The notes under the pieces are model-generated. The model searched no databases, was not told where the DNA came from, and saw only the letters and a list, made by a program, of their open reading frames with translations. A program made the position numbers and the translations under genes. DNA of 13,965 bases from the NCBI GenBank assembly GCA_964369225.1, contig CAYJER010000055.1, positions 1 to 13,965 of the forward strand. Reading direction: 5' to 3'. Numbering within the stretch: the stretch's first letter is position 1; the number at the start of each line of letters is the position of its first letter. Below, piece after piece: positions 1 through 5,925 of the stretch. Origin of the DNA: SIG603 sp964369225. Lineage in GTDB: Bacteria; Bacillota; Clostridia; Oscillospirales; Acutalibacteraceae.

Positions 1-77
1 TTAGGGTTCCATCTTCTTGTTTGGTGTCCAAAGTGTACACCTGCTTCTAATAGTTGTTTCATTGATACTGCTGCCAT
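1..77 (-). CDS. rpsB: 30S ribosomal protein S2, N-terminal part
   Basis: Only the first 25 codons lie in the window; the gene runs off the left edge. The visible peptide starts MAAVSMKQLLEAGVHFGHQ and continues TRRWNPK, the highly conserved start of bacterial S2, which binds the 30S head near the platform and is needed for translation initiation. The ATG at 75-77 follows a strong ribosome binding site (TAGGAGGT, GGAGG at 86-90 on the minus strand) at eight-base spacing, so the start is firm. It has its own promoter and a structured leader of about 105 bases. tsf normally follows rpsB and would lie outside the window. Identification is very secure despite the short length. Confidence 0.95.
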   Translation of the reverse strand, partial: MAAVSMKQLLEAGVHFGHQTRRWNP

Positions 78-107
78 TTTAATTACCTCCTAGATAAATT
101 ATTCCTC

Positions 108-174
108 CGTCTTGTCTGGCATACCGTTTAGCCAAATGTTTTCTCACAAATTGGCATACACGGAAACAAAGACG
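108..174 (-). ncRNA. candidate structured leader of rpsB
   Basis: In the RNA upstream of rpsB three nested helices can form. The closing stem pairs 166-174 (CGTCTTTGT in the transcript) with 108-115 (ACAAGACG). Inside it CCGT (160-163) pairs with ACGG (124-127). At the tip GCCAA (151-155) pairs with TTGGC (131-135), extended by a short TGT/ACA helix. GTATGCC occurs twice in the leader. A GGAGG at 104-108 overlaps the closing stem, while the functional Shine-Dalgarno at 86-90 lies just outside it. Many ribosomal protein operons use such leaders for feedback control, but I do not recognise this fold as a named family, so the function is inference. Confidence 0.4.
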
Positions 175-189
175 TGCGTTTTCTGTATA

Positions 190-218
190 AGTATATCATA
201 CAAAACAGCATATTGCAA
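190..218 (-). promoter_or_regulatory. sigma-A promoter of rpsB
   Basis: On the minus strand TTGCAA (213-218) is followed after exactly 17 bases by TATACT (190-195), with a TGA extended -10 directly before it. Predicted transcription start is near 183, giving a leader of about 105 bases before the rpsB ATG. Confidence 0.75.
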
Positions 219-311
219 TAGCTATTTTGTAAAAATTACGTAAATCAAACATTTTTTCATTAAAGGCTTTTAAGCAAAATTTTTCATGGAAAAATAAACT
301 TGTTAAAACAT

Positions 312-390
312 TGTAGGGGACGGCGTCCTCGACGTCCCGTTTTGGTTGTATTTTTTATATTTCGGGATGTCGAGGACGCCATCCCCTACA
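312..390. repeat. GTAG-headed palindromic repeat (REPIN-like), copy 1
   Basis: A 79-bp inverted repeat with arms at 312-339 and 363-390 and a 23-base T-rich spacer. It begins TGTAGGGG and ends CCCCTACA. The left arm contains the self-complementary core GGACGGCGTCC. Outside the arms the flanks match other copies: TTAAAACATTGTAGGGG on the left, and on the right ATTAATTTG leading to TTTTAACGAATTAAT, which runs into the stop codon of radA at 413-415. It lies between radA and rpsB and could also act as a hairpin after radA, though there is no good T-tract. Confidence 0.85.
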
Positions 391-412
391 TTAATTTGTA
401 TATTTTAACGAA

Positions 413-1777
413 TTAATCTTTGCAGGCAAACTCAAAAGCTTCCCTAATATTCTTAACTCCGATAAGCTCTATATCGCTATTTGACTTTACTTTTTTAAGG
501 TTATTATATGGAATTATACACCTTGTGAAACCCATTCTTGAGGCTTCTGCTATTCTTGCCTCTATGTGATTTACTGAACGCAATTCGCCTGCTAGTCCAA
601 CTTCTCCAAAGGCAATAGTGTCTTCTCTTATTTCTTTATCTTTTAAACTAGATATTAGGGCTAATCCAACTGCTAAATCTACTGCCGGTTCATCAAGCCT
701 TAATCCACCTACAACATTTAAATAGGCATCAAGGTTCGAGAAATAAAAGCCAGCTCTTTTCTCTAAAACCGCTAGAATAAGTGCCATTCTGTTGTAGTCA
801 TAGCCTGTTGACATTCTTCTAGGTGTTGTGTATCCACTAGTTGTGGCTAGACCTTGAATTTCTGCTAAAATTGGTCTTGTACCCTCCATTACTGCGGTTA
901 CACAAGAGCCAGAAACGCCCTTAGGTCTGCCCTCTAAAAGTGCTTGTGACGGATTTAATACTTGAGTTAACCCCTCTTCGCCCATGTCGAAAACGCCTAT
1001 CTCATTTGTAGAACCATAACGATTTTTGACCGCCCTTAAAATTCTATAGGACATCTGCCTGTCACCCTCGAAATAAAGCACCGCATCTACTATATGCTCT
1101 AGCACTTTAGGTCCTGCAATTGCACCGTCTTTGTTTACATGGCCTACTAAAATCACAGGAATATCAAGACCTTTAGCACAATGCATTATTGCATTTGTAC
1201 ATTCCCTTACCTGTGTAACACTTCCAGTAGCAGAAGATACATTTGCATGATTCATAGTTTGAATAGAATCTATCATTACAATATCAGGTTTTTCAAAATT
1301 TATGTGATCAGTAATTTGCAGAACATCGGTTTCAGTAAGAATTTTAAGCCCTTCGCTGTCAACGCTTAAGCGTTCAGCCCTAAGCTTAATTTGTTTAGCA
1401 CTTTCCTCACCTGATATATACAAAATATTGTATTTTTCGCCTAGAAATTGACAAATTTGCAGTAGAATAGTGGATTTTCCTATTCCTGGATCACCACTAA
1501 TTAAGACAAGCGAACCCTTTACAAGTCCACCGCCTAGAACTCTGTCAAATTCGCTAAGACCTGTAAAATATCTGTGTTCGCCGTCTGTGTCGATTTCGCT
1601 GATTTTTTGAGATTTTACAGAAGAGTAATAGGTATTTACAGTTTTAGCAGAGGAAGAACTAGCCTTAACGCTTTCTTCCATGCTGTTCCATGAACCGCAG
1701 TCGTTGCATTTGCCCGACCATTTTGGCGATTCATAACCGCATTCAGAACATATATAAACTGTTTTATTTTTAGCCAT
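413..1777 (-). CDS. radA: DNA repair protein RadA
   Basis: RadA is a RecA-like ATPase that helps process recombination intermediates and drives branch migration. From the chosen start the protein has 454 residues, the usual family length. It shows a zinc finger (C10, C13, C24, C27), Walker A GDPGIGKST at 95-103, Walker B IVMIDS at 166-171, the RadA-specific KNRYG motif at 251-255, and a C-terminal Lon-protease-like domain. The frame is open 20 codons further upstream to an ATG at 1835-1837, but that extension has no similarity to RadA; MAKNK followed by the zinc finger is the typical start. Neither ATG has a convincing Shine-Dalgarno. A palindromic repeat lies less than 80 bases upstream and another directly downstream, whose conserved flank contains the stop codon. 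Same strand as cwlD and rpsB. Confidence 0.95.
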   Translation of the reverse strand: MAKNKTVYICSECGYESPKWSGKCNDCGSWNSMEESVKASSSSAKTVNTYYSSVKSQKISEIDTDGEHRYFTGLSEFDRVLGGGLVKGSLVLISGDPGIGKSTILLQICQFLGEKYNILYISGEESAKQIKLRAERLSVDSEGLKILTETDVLQITDHINFEKPDIVMIDSIQTMNHANVSSATGSVTQVRECTNAIMHCAKGLDIPVILVGHVNKDGAIAGPKVLEHIVDAVLYFEGDRQMSYRILRAVKNRYGSTNEIGVFDMGEEGLTQVLNPSQALLEGRPKGVSGSCVTAVMEGTRPILAEIQGLATTSGYTTPRRMSTGYDYNRMALILAVLEKRAGFYFSNLDAYLNVVGGLRLDEPAVDLAVGLALISSLKDKEIREDTIAFGEVGLAGELRSVNHIEARIAEASRMGFTRCIIPYNNLKKVKSNSDIELIGVKNIREAFEFACKD

Positions 1778-1854
1778 TATTTTAATTAAGTCACAACGAG
1801 TAATACGAGTTGAGAATTTATGTAAAAATAAACTCATTACATTTCACAAAACCA

Positions 1855-1939
1855 TGTAGGGGCGGATATTATCCGCCTAAAAATCCTGTAATTTCGCAAA
1901 ACTCCTAATTTTTCGGAACGGTCAAGACCGTTCCCTACA
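1855..1939. repeat. GTAG-headed palindromic repeat, copy 2 (mixed arms)
   Basis: Begins TGTAGGGG and ends CCCTACA, but the two arms differ. The left holds GGCGGATATTATCCGCC, a perfect self-palindrome around one T. The right holds GGAACGGTCAAGACCGTTCC, also self-complementary. The spacer includes CGCAAAACTCCTAATTTTT, similar to other copies. Each arm can fold by itself although the arms no longer pair with each other over the core. It lies in the radA leader, 78 bases from the radA start codon. Confidence 0.85.
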
Positions 1940-1962
1940 TTAATTTATACGTTTTACTCAAA

Positions 1963-2030
1963 CGCAGGCAATAAAGCCATATATTAGCACTAATTATGTG
2001 TGCGAATTGCCTGTCGGGGCTTCCAGACCG
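1963..2030. repeat. second intergenic repeat family, copy 1
   Basis: Matches 10841-10910 in the same strand orientation: CGCAGGCAATAAA at the left, then a variable AT-rich loop, then TGTGTGCGA, TTGCCTGTCGGGGCTTCC and GACC. CAGGCAA and TTGCCTG form a long-range stem, followed by a hairpin GTCGGG-GCTT-CCAGAC with one mismatch in this copy. It lies between cwlD and radA. Read on the minus strand it is open and follows the cwlD stop codon in the same frame, without a start codon of its own. Confidence 0.7.
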
Positions 2031-2098
2031 AATTGCGCTCCTAGGCTCTCGGCGTGACTTACCTTTCCTTTTTTATATATAATATCATAAATAATTAT

Positions 2099-2779
2099 TT
2101 AAGTCAAAAAAACATTTACAGCATTAAATATAGCTTTCGCTAAATCTGCTTGATAATCGCTGTCTAATAATTTTTCTGTTTCGTCATAGTTTGATAAAAA
2201 ACCACATTCAACTATAACCATTGGTTTGTTGCTGTTGTTTAGTAAAAATTTTCCACTTTCAAACTTTGCAAGCCTTGTGTTATCAGGTTGCAAGGCAGAA
2301 ACAACACCGCTCTGAATGGTTTCTGCTAGACTTTTTGAATCTTCATTGGCGTAAAAAACTTGAGTACCGCTGTACTTGCTCTCGGTGAAATAATTTTGAT
2401 GAATGCTTATGACTACAGCCGCCTCACTGTTGTTAATTATTTCAAGCCTGTTTCGTAAGTCTGACTCTTTCCTTTGTGAGATTGTGTCTAAGTTTTCATC
2501 TGCTAAATCCTCATCTTCATCTCTAATCATTATAACCTGATAAAAATTATTCTCGAAATATTCTTGTAATTTTAGGGCGATTTCAAGGTTAATGTCTTTT
2601 TCAATTACCGAGTTTACGCCAACCGCACCGCCGTCTTCTCCACCATGCCCTGCATCTATAATCACAGTTTTGGTAGCGCCAAACATAAAGCTTGCAAAAT
2701 TTACCTTTGAAAAAGCAGAACCAAAATTATATACAATCAACAAAACCAAAACACAGCAAATAATATTAAATCTTTTCAT
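2099..2779 (-). CDS. cwlD: N-acetylmuramoyl-L-alanine amidase, CwlD-like (Amidase_3)
   Basis: A zinc amidase that cuts the bond between N-acetylmuramic acid and the L-alanine of the peptide stem. The 226-residue protein has an N-terminal hydrophobic anchor or signal at about 5-22, then one Amidase_3 domain. Zinc and catalytic residues are all visible: H45 in IDAGHGGEDGGA, E60 in VIEKDINL, H127 in SIHQNYF and E191 in VECGFLSN. Length and single-domain layout with an uncleaved-type leader match CwlD, which in endospore formers removes peptide side chains so that muramic lactam can be made in the cortex; the spore role is inferred from the family. The start follows AAGGGG at seven-base spacing. 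No clear sigma-A promoter is seen. A CATAATA about 30 bases upstream resembles a sporulation sigma -10, but I see no matching -35. LytC-type amidase is the alternative. Confidence 0.85.
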   Translation of the reverse strand: MKRFNIICCVLVLLIVYNFGSAFSKVNFASFMFGATKTVIIDAGHGGEDGGAVGVNSVIEKDINLEIALKLQEYFENNFYQVIMIRDEDEDLADENLDTISQRKESDLRNRLEIINNSEAAVVISIHQNYFTESKYSGTQVFYANEDSKSLAETIQSGVVSALQPDNTRLAKFESGKFLLNNSNKPMVIVECGFLSNYDETEKLLDSDYQADLAKAIFNAVNVFLT

Positions 2780-2831
2780 AATCTACCCCTTAGCATTTTC
2801 ATATTAATTATTATGCTATGATTAAATATTT

Positions 2832-2853
2832 ATTACCTAAAATTGTAGGTAAT
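2832..2853. promoter_or_regulatory. perfect inverted repeat upstream of cwlD
   Basis: ATTACCTA-AAATTG-TAGGTAAT, an eight-base perfect stem with a six-base loop, about 55 bases before the cwlD ATG. It could be an operator or a transcribed hairpin. It is not followed by a T-tract, so it is a poor terminator. Function unknown. Confidence 0.4.
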
Positions 2854-2920
2854 GGTCTTGACTAGACGTGCCTCTTACGTTTTTTGATTTAAAATAAATT
2901 CGTTAAAACGCACAAATTAA

Positions 2921-2999
2921 TGTAGGGGACGGGTTTTCCGTCCCGTGGGAATTTAGCGAAAACCTCTAGTTTTTCGGGACGGAAAACCCGTCCCCTACA
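2921..2999. repeat. GTAG-headed palindromic repeat, copy 3
   Basis: A 79-bp element with TGTAGGGG and CCCCTACA ends. Left arm GGGACGGGTTTTCCGTCCC and right arm GGGACGGAAAACCCGTCCC are each hairpins and are also reverse complements of each other. The spacer contains TTTAGCGAAAACCTCTAG. A conserved left flank (TTACGTTTTTTGATTT, AAATTCGTTAAAACGCAC) from about 2875 also occurs at 8467 and 13825. It lies between the cotransporter terminator and cwlD. Confidence 0.85.
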
Positions 3000-3018
3000 C
3001 TTTGTGAAATTCAAACGC

Positions 3019-3052
3019 AAAAATAAAAGGAGCGAACAACCATGCTCGCCCC
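3019..3052 (-). terminator. intrinsic terminator of the phosphate cotransporter gene
   Basis: On the minus strand the transcript forms a 10-pair stem GGGGCGAGCA / TGTTCGCTCC around a TGGT loop, with two G-U pairs, followed directly by TTTTATTTTT. It begins eight bases after the stop codon at 3061-3063. A textbook Rho-independent terminator. Confidence 0.85.
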
Positions 3053-3060
3053 TAATTTAT

Positions 3061-4866
3061 TTATGCATCTATTTTTGAAGCGTATCTGTTATGATAAGCG
3101 TCTAATGCTAATTTATAACTTTCAGATTGCTCTGTATGAAGCAATCTAATATACTCATGCTTGTTTACGCTCTCAAAACCTTTTGTGTAAGAAATTGTAA
3201 ATATAGCAACATTTGAGCAGTGATCAGAAATTCTCTCAAGATTTGTAAGAATTTCTAGGTATTGCAAGCCTGCATCAATTGTACATTTGCCCTCTTTAAG
3301 TCTTGCAATGTGTAGGCTCTTAAGTTTATCCTGCATTCTGTCAACAGTTTCCTCAAGAGGTTCAATTCTTTGCGCTAACTCTGTGTCTGTATCCTTATAC
3401 GAGTTTACTGCCATAGTCAAGGCTTCTTCAACTGCTGCATACATTATGCTAAGTTCATTATATGCTTTCTCAGAGAAAATTTGCTTATTATCATTTAAAT
3501 ATTCGGCAGTTTCAACTATATTCATTATGTAGTCGCCAACTCTTTCAAACTCTGTTGTTAGTTTTAAAAGTTTTGTGATACTCTTGCTTTCAAGATCAGA
3601 CAATTCACTGTCAGATAGTTTTAACAGATAATTGTTTATCATGTCTTCCATCTTGTCAATGCTGTCTTCTCGTTGGCTTATAGTCTCTGCTAATTTATAG
3701 TCATACTTTTTAAGTAGGCTTAAAGATTCCGTTAAGTTTTCTGTGGCTAATTCACCCATGTTTACTATTACATCATTACATTTTGCAAGCGCAAGTGATG
3801 GTGAAACATGAATAAATCTTAAGTCAAGACCATCTGTCGAAGTCTTATCCTTATAAGCATCTTTTTTGAGTTTTTCTCTGATAGTCGCTGTAGCTAACTT
3901 CTCTAAAAGTCTTGCAAACGGGATAAACGCAATTGTCACAACCACATTAAATAGTGTATGGAAGTTTGCTATACCGCCAGCATCTATTGTATCATTCCAG
4001 AAAGTAAACCCAACAGTATATTGGAAAATATAAACACCAGCTAGGAATAAAACTGTGCCCATTATGTTAAAGTATAGGTGAACCATGGCAGCACGTCTAG
4101 CGTTTACACTAGCGCCAATACTTGAGATCAATGAAGTTACGCAAGTACCAATGTTTTGACCCATGATAATAGGGAAAGCAGACGACCACGTAATTGCACC
4201 GGTGGACGACAACGCCTGCAAGATACCGACCGAGGCGGAGGAACTCTGAAGTATAGCGGTAATAATAGCACCTGCTAGAACTCCAAGAACAGGGTTTGTT
4301 AGAGTTTGGAACATTGTTGCAAAGAAAGGTAGATCTTTCATAGGAGAAATTGCTTCAGTCATTATAAACATACCGTTAAACAGTATACCGAAACCGATTA
4401 AAATTTCTGCAACAGTTTTTCTCTTTTTGCTTGCAGAACTCATATACATTATGATACCAACAATTACTATTATCGGTGTAAATGTTGTAGGTTTAGCTAG
4501 TGTAAGTAAGTTTGAAACACCTGCATCACCTTCTAGTTCCATAAGTCTTAAAATTTGTCCTGTGGTTGTTGTGCCTATATTAGCACCCATAATTACGCCC
4601 ACAGCATTTCTAAGTTTTAGCATTCTTGCATTAACTAATCCAACTACTATAACGGTGGTTGCAGATGAACTTTGCACAGCAGACGTGATGATAAGACCTA
4701 CTAAAACTCCTAAGAAAATATTGCTTGTCATTTTCTCTAAGAACTTCTCAAGTTTACCACCTGATATCTTCTCTAAGTTCACGCTTAGCATGTTCATTCC
4801 ATAAAGAAACAAACCTAGACCACCGAACATAATTAACACTTGTAATACAATATCAAATGTTGTCAT
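3061..4866 (-). CDS. Na+/phosphate cotransporter, NptA-PhoU fusion
   Basis: A 601-residue Na/Pi cotransporter of the PF02690 type fused to a PhoU-like cytoplasmic domain (YjbB/NptA architecture), which moves inorganic phosphate with sodium across the membrane. The N-terminal half (1-330) carries two inverted membrane repeats, each with the signature glutamine-serine motif: QSSSATT at 65-71 and QSSSAS at 207-212. Each is followed by a G-x-NIGT loop (94-100 and 236-241). Residues of about 350-590 are charged, helical PhoU-like repeats. Length is normal. The ATG follows GGAGGAG at short spacing. The gene has its own promoter and a strong terminator, so it is likely monocistronic. No PHO box is recognised. 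Some bacterial members mainly export phosphate; direction cannot be told from sequence. Confidence 0.92.
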   Translation of the reverse strand: MTTFDIVLQVLIMFGGLGLFLYGMNMLSVNLEKISGGKLEKFLEKMTSNIFLGVLVGLIITSAVQSSSATTVIVVGLVNARMLKLRNAVGVIMGANIGTTTTGQILRLMELEGDAGVSNLLTLAKPTTFTPIIVIVGIIMYMSSASKKRKTVAEILIGFGILFNGMFIMTEAISPMKDLPFFATMFQTLTNPVLGVLAGAIITAILQSSSASVGILQALSSTGAITWSSAFPIIMGQNIGTCVTSLISSIGASVNARRAAMVHLYFNIMGTVLFLAGVYIFQYTVGFTFWNDTIDAGGIANFHTLFNVVVTIAFIPFARLLEKLATATIREKLKKDAYKDKTSTDGLDLRFIHVSPSLALAKCNDVIVNMGELATENLTESLSLLKKYDYKLAETISQREDSIDKMEDMINNYLLKLSDSELSDLESKSITKLLKLTTEFERVGDYIMNIVETAEYLNDNKQIFSEKAYNELSIMYAAVEEALTMAVNSYKDTDTELAQRIEPLEETVDRMQDKLKSLHIARLKEGKCTIDAGLQYLEILTNLERISDHCSNVAIFTISYTKGFESVNKHEYIRLLHTEQSESYKLALDAYHNRYASKIDA

Positions 4867-4900
4867 TGTTCTCCTCCATTTTACTTTTATTTTCGTTATA

Positions 4901-4929
4901 AGTATATCACACTGTTAAAACAAGGTAAA
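4901..4929 (-). promoter_or_regulatory. sigma-A promoter of the phosphate cotransporter gene
   Basis: On the minus strand TTTACC (4924-4929), 17-base spacer, TATACT (4901-4906) preceded by an extended TGA. The start of transcription would be near 4894, about 28 bases before the ATG. The -35 is weak and the extended -10 compensates. Confidence 0.6.
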
Positions 4930-4989
4930 GTGTAAATTAACAAAAAGTAAAATTTTGTCGAAATTTGCTTAAATAGATAAAAAGTTAAA

Positions 4990-5643
4990 CTATATTTGTC
5001 TCATATGCCTAGGTTGATATGTTAGTTTTGGCTTTTTGCCTAACACAAACATTATAGCAGATAAAATAAATATCAATGCAACTATCGATATTGCACAGTG
5101 CATAAAAAATTCTGATGGAAGTATGTTTATTACCTCATCTTCTAATGGATTAAATATCCAGTAGTCGTTATCAAAGGCTAACTCATGGAATTTAACGAAT
5201 ACCCATTCCCAGTTAAGTGCCACTAATGTGCCTAAAACGGCAGGTATAGTTATAGTAATTATTGAAGCAATCCTTAAAAACCTTAGGTCTTTTTTCATAA
5301 TTTTATAAATCATTATTCCCATGAATGCAACTAAACTAATTATAGCAACATATTGAATGCCTAAAAAAATATCTCTTACTTCTTCAAAGTGAATTTTTCC
5401 AAACTCGCTCATTTTAAACGAGTCGAACTCTAAATTTGGACAAGAACCAATTGTATTATAGTCAATTAATCTATTATAATTTTCTATAATCAACTCTTTT
5501 GAATATCCTGTTTTTTCTGCTAGGTTTAAAAGGTCTACATCAAAATAATATAGTGGTCTAAACATAAGCACCGCAACTACTGAAACGCTTACTACAAATA
5601 CAAATGCCACTAATGCAGACAAAATATCAAATAATCTCCTCAT
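4990..5643 (-). CDS. integral membrane protein, TIGR01906/DUF1461 family
   Basis: A 217-residue membrane protein of unknown function. Four hydrophobic segments are visible, at about 8-28, 96-115, 123-145 and 181-202, with a roughly 65-residue loop between the first two. Conserved-looking motifs are SEFGKIHFEEVRD (79-91), FHELAF (152-157) and W162-x3-P166-x2-D169, then LPSEFF at 175-180; this pattern fits the family called TIGR01906 or DUF1461, found in Firmicutes and other Gram-positives without an assigned role. Ribosome binding is weak (AAGG at eight-base spacing). Its leader carries a repeat shared with the histidine kinase leader, and a 34-codon reading frame overlaps its start. It lies downstream of lepA on the same strand, separated by a palindromic repeat. 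Confidence 0.75.
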   Translation of the reverse strand: MRRLFDILSALVAFVFVVSVSVVAVLMFRPLYYFDVDLLNLAEKTGYSKELIIENYNRLIDYNTIGSCPNLEFDSFKMSEFGKIHFEEVRDIFLGIQYVAIISLVAFMGIMIYKIMKKDLRFLRIASIITITIPAVLGTLVALNWEWVFVKFHELAFDNDYWIFNPLEDEVINILPSEFFMHCAISIVALIFILSAIMFVLGKKPKLTYQPRHMRQI

Positions 5644-5731
5644 ATTTATACCTTGTCATTTTTGCCGCACAAAATGCGATTAAAATTTCGGGTTCGTTCC
5701 CCGTGACTGTCCTTTCTTCTTTCTTTTCCAT
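5627..5731 (-). CDS. possible 34-residue leader peptide formed by a repeat
   Basis: An ATG at 5729-5731 is preceded by GAGAGGG at five-base spacing and opens a 34-codon frame beginning MEKKEERTVTGN. It ends at TGA 5627-5629, overlapping the first 17 bases of the membrane protein gene in another frame, a geometry that would allow translational coupling. Most of the frame is the repeat at 5654-5722. In the second repeat copy (9471-9538) the related frame EERIVTGN has no ATG and changes after a few codons, which argues against a conserved peptide. It may simply be a repeat that happens to be open. Confidence 0.25.
   Translation of the reverse strand: MEKKEERTVTGNEPEILIAFCAAKMTRYKYEEII
5654..5722 (-). 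repeat. third repeat family, copy A, in the leader of the membrane protein gene
   Basis: Closely matches 9471-9538. Shared on the sense strand: AAAGAAGAAAGGA, AGTCACGGG, AAATTTT and ATCGCATTTTGTGCGGC followed by AAAAATGACA. In RNA, GTCA and TGAC close a three-way junction with hairpins CGGG/CCCG and ATTTT-CGCA/TGCG-AAAAT. It ends 10 bases before the ATG of the DUF1461 gene. Confidence 0.8.
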
Positions 5732-5763
5732 ACTTTCCCTCTCAAATATTCCTTATGCTTGAT

Positions 5764-5842
5764 TGTAGGGGCGACCTGTGGTCGTCCGAGAGTTTAGCAA
5801 TAATTTCTAGTTCTCGGGAGGGCACGGAAACCCTCCCCTATA
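5764..5842. repeat. GTAG-headed palindromic repeat, copy 4 (mixed arms)
   Basis: TGTAGGGG start, CCCCTATA end. The left arm GGCGACC-TGT-GGTCGTC and right arm GGGAGGG-CACGGAAA-CCCTCCC are each self-complementary but unrelated to each other, so the element combines two arm subtypes. The spacer AGTTTAGCAATAATTTCTAG is shared with the truncated copy at 13870. The right flank ATATTTTAGCAAATTTATC is also conserved. It lies between lepA and the DUF1461 gene. Confidence 0.8.
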
Positions 5843-5891
5843 ATATTTTAGCAAATTTATCTTTATCCCTACAAAGATTTTCAAAACAATT

Positions 5892-5914
5892 ATAAATTAT
5901 GAATTATAATTTAT
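5892..5914 (-). terminator. AT-only hairpin just after lepA
   Basis: ATAAATTAT-GAATT-ATAATTTAT is a perfect nine-base stem 11 bases beyond the lepA stop codon. It has no G-C pairs and no long T-tract, so it is a weak candidate terminator and may be an AT-rich repeat. Confidence 0.25.
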
Positions 5915-5925
5915 GAATTAAATTT

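Noticed and set aside
312..390. CRISPR array or phage attachment site as explanation of the repeats
   Set aside because: The copies are dispersed singly, palindromic, differ in arm sequence and lack regular spacers or an adjacent cas or integrase gene.
1778..1837. Twenty-residue N-terminal extension of RadA
   Set aside because: RadA proteins start a few residues before the zinc finger; the extension has no family similarity and no Shine-Dalgarno.
2031..2098. In-frame continuation of cwlD past its stop codon into the repeat as a readthrough product
   Set aside because: The frame is open after TAA but there is no readthrough context or domain; one-in-three chance agreement of frame is enough to explain it.
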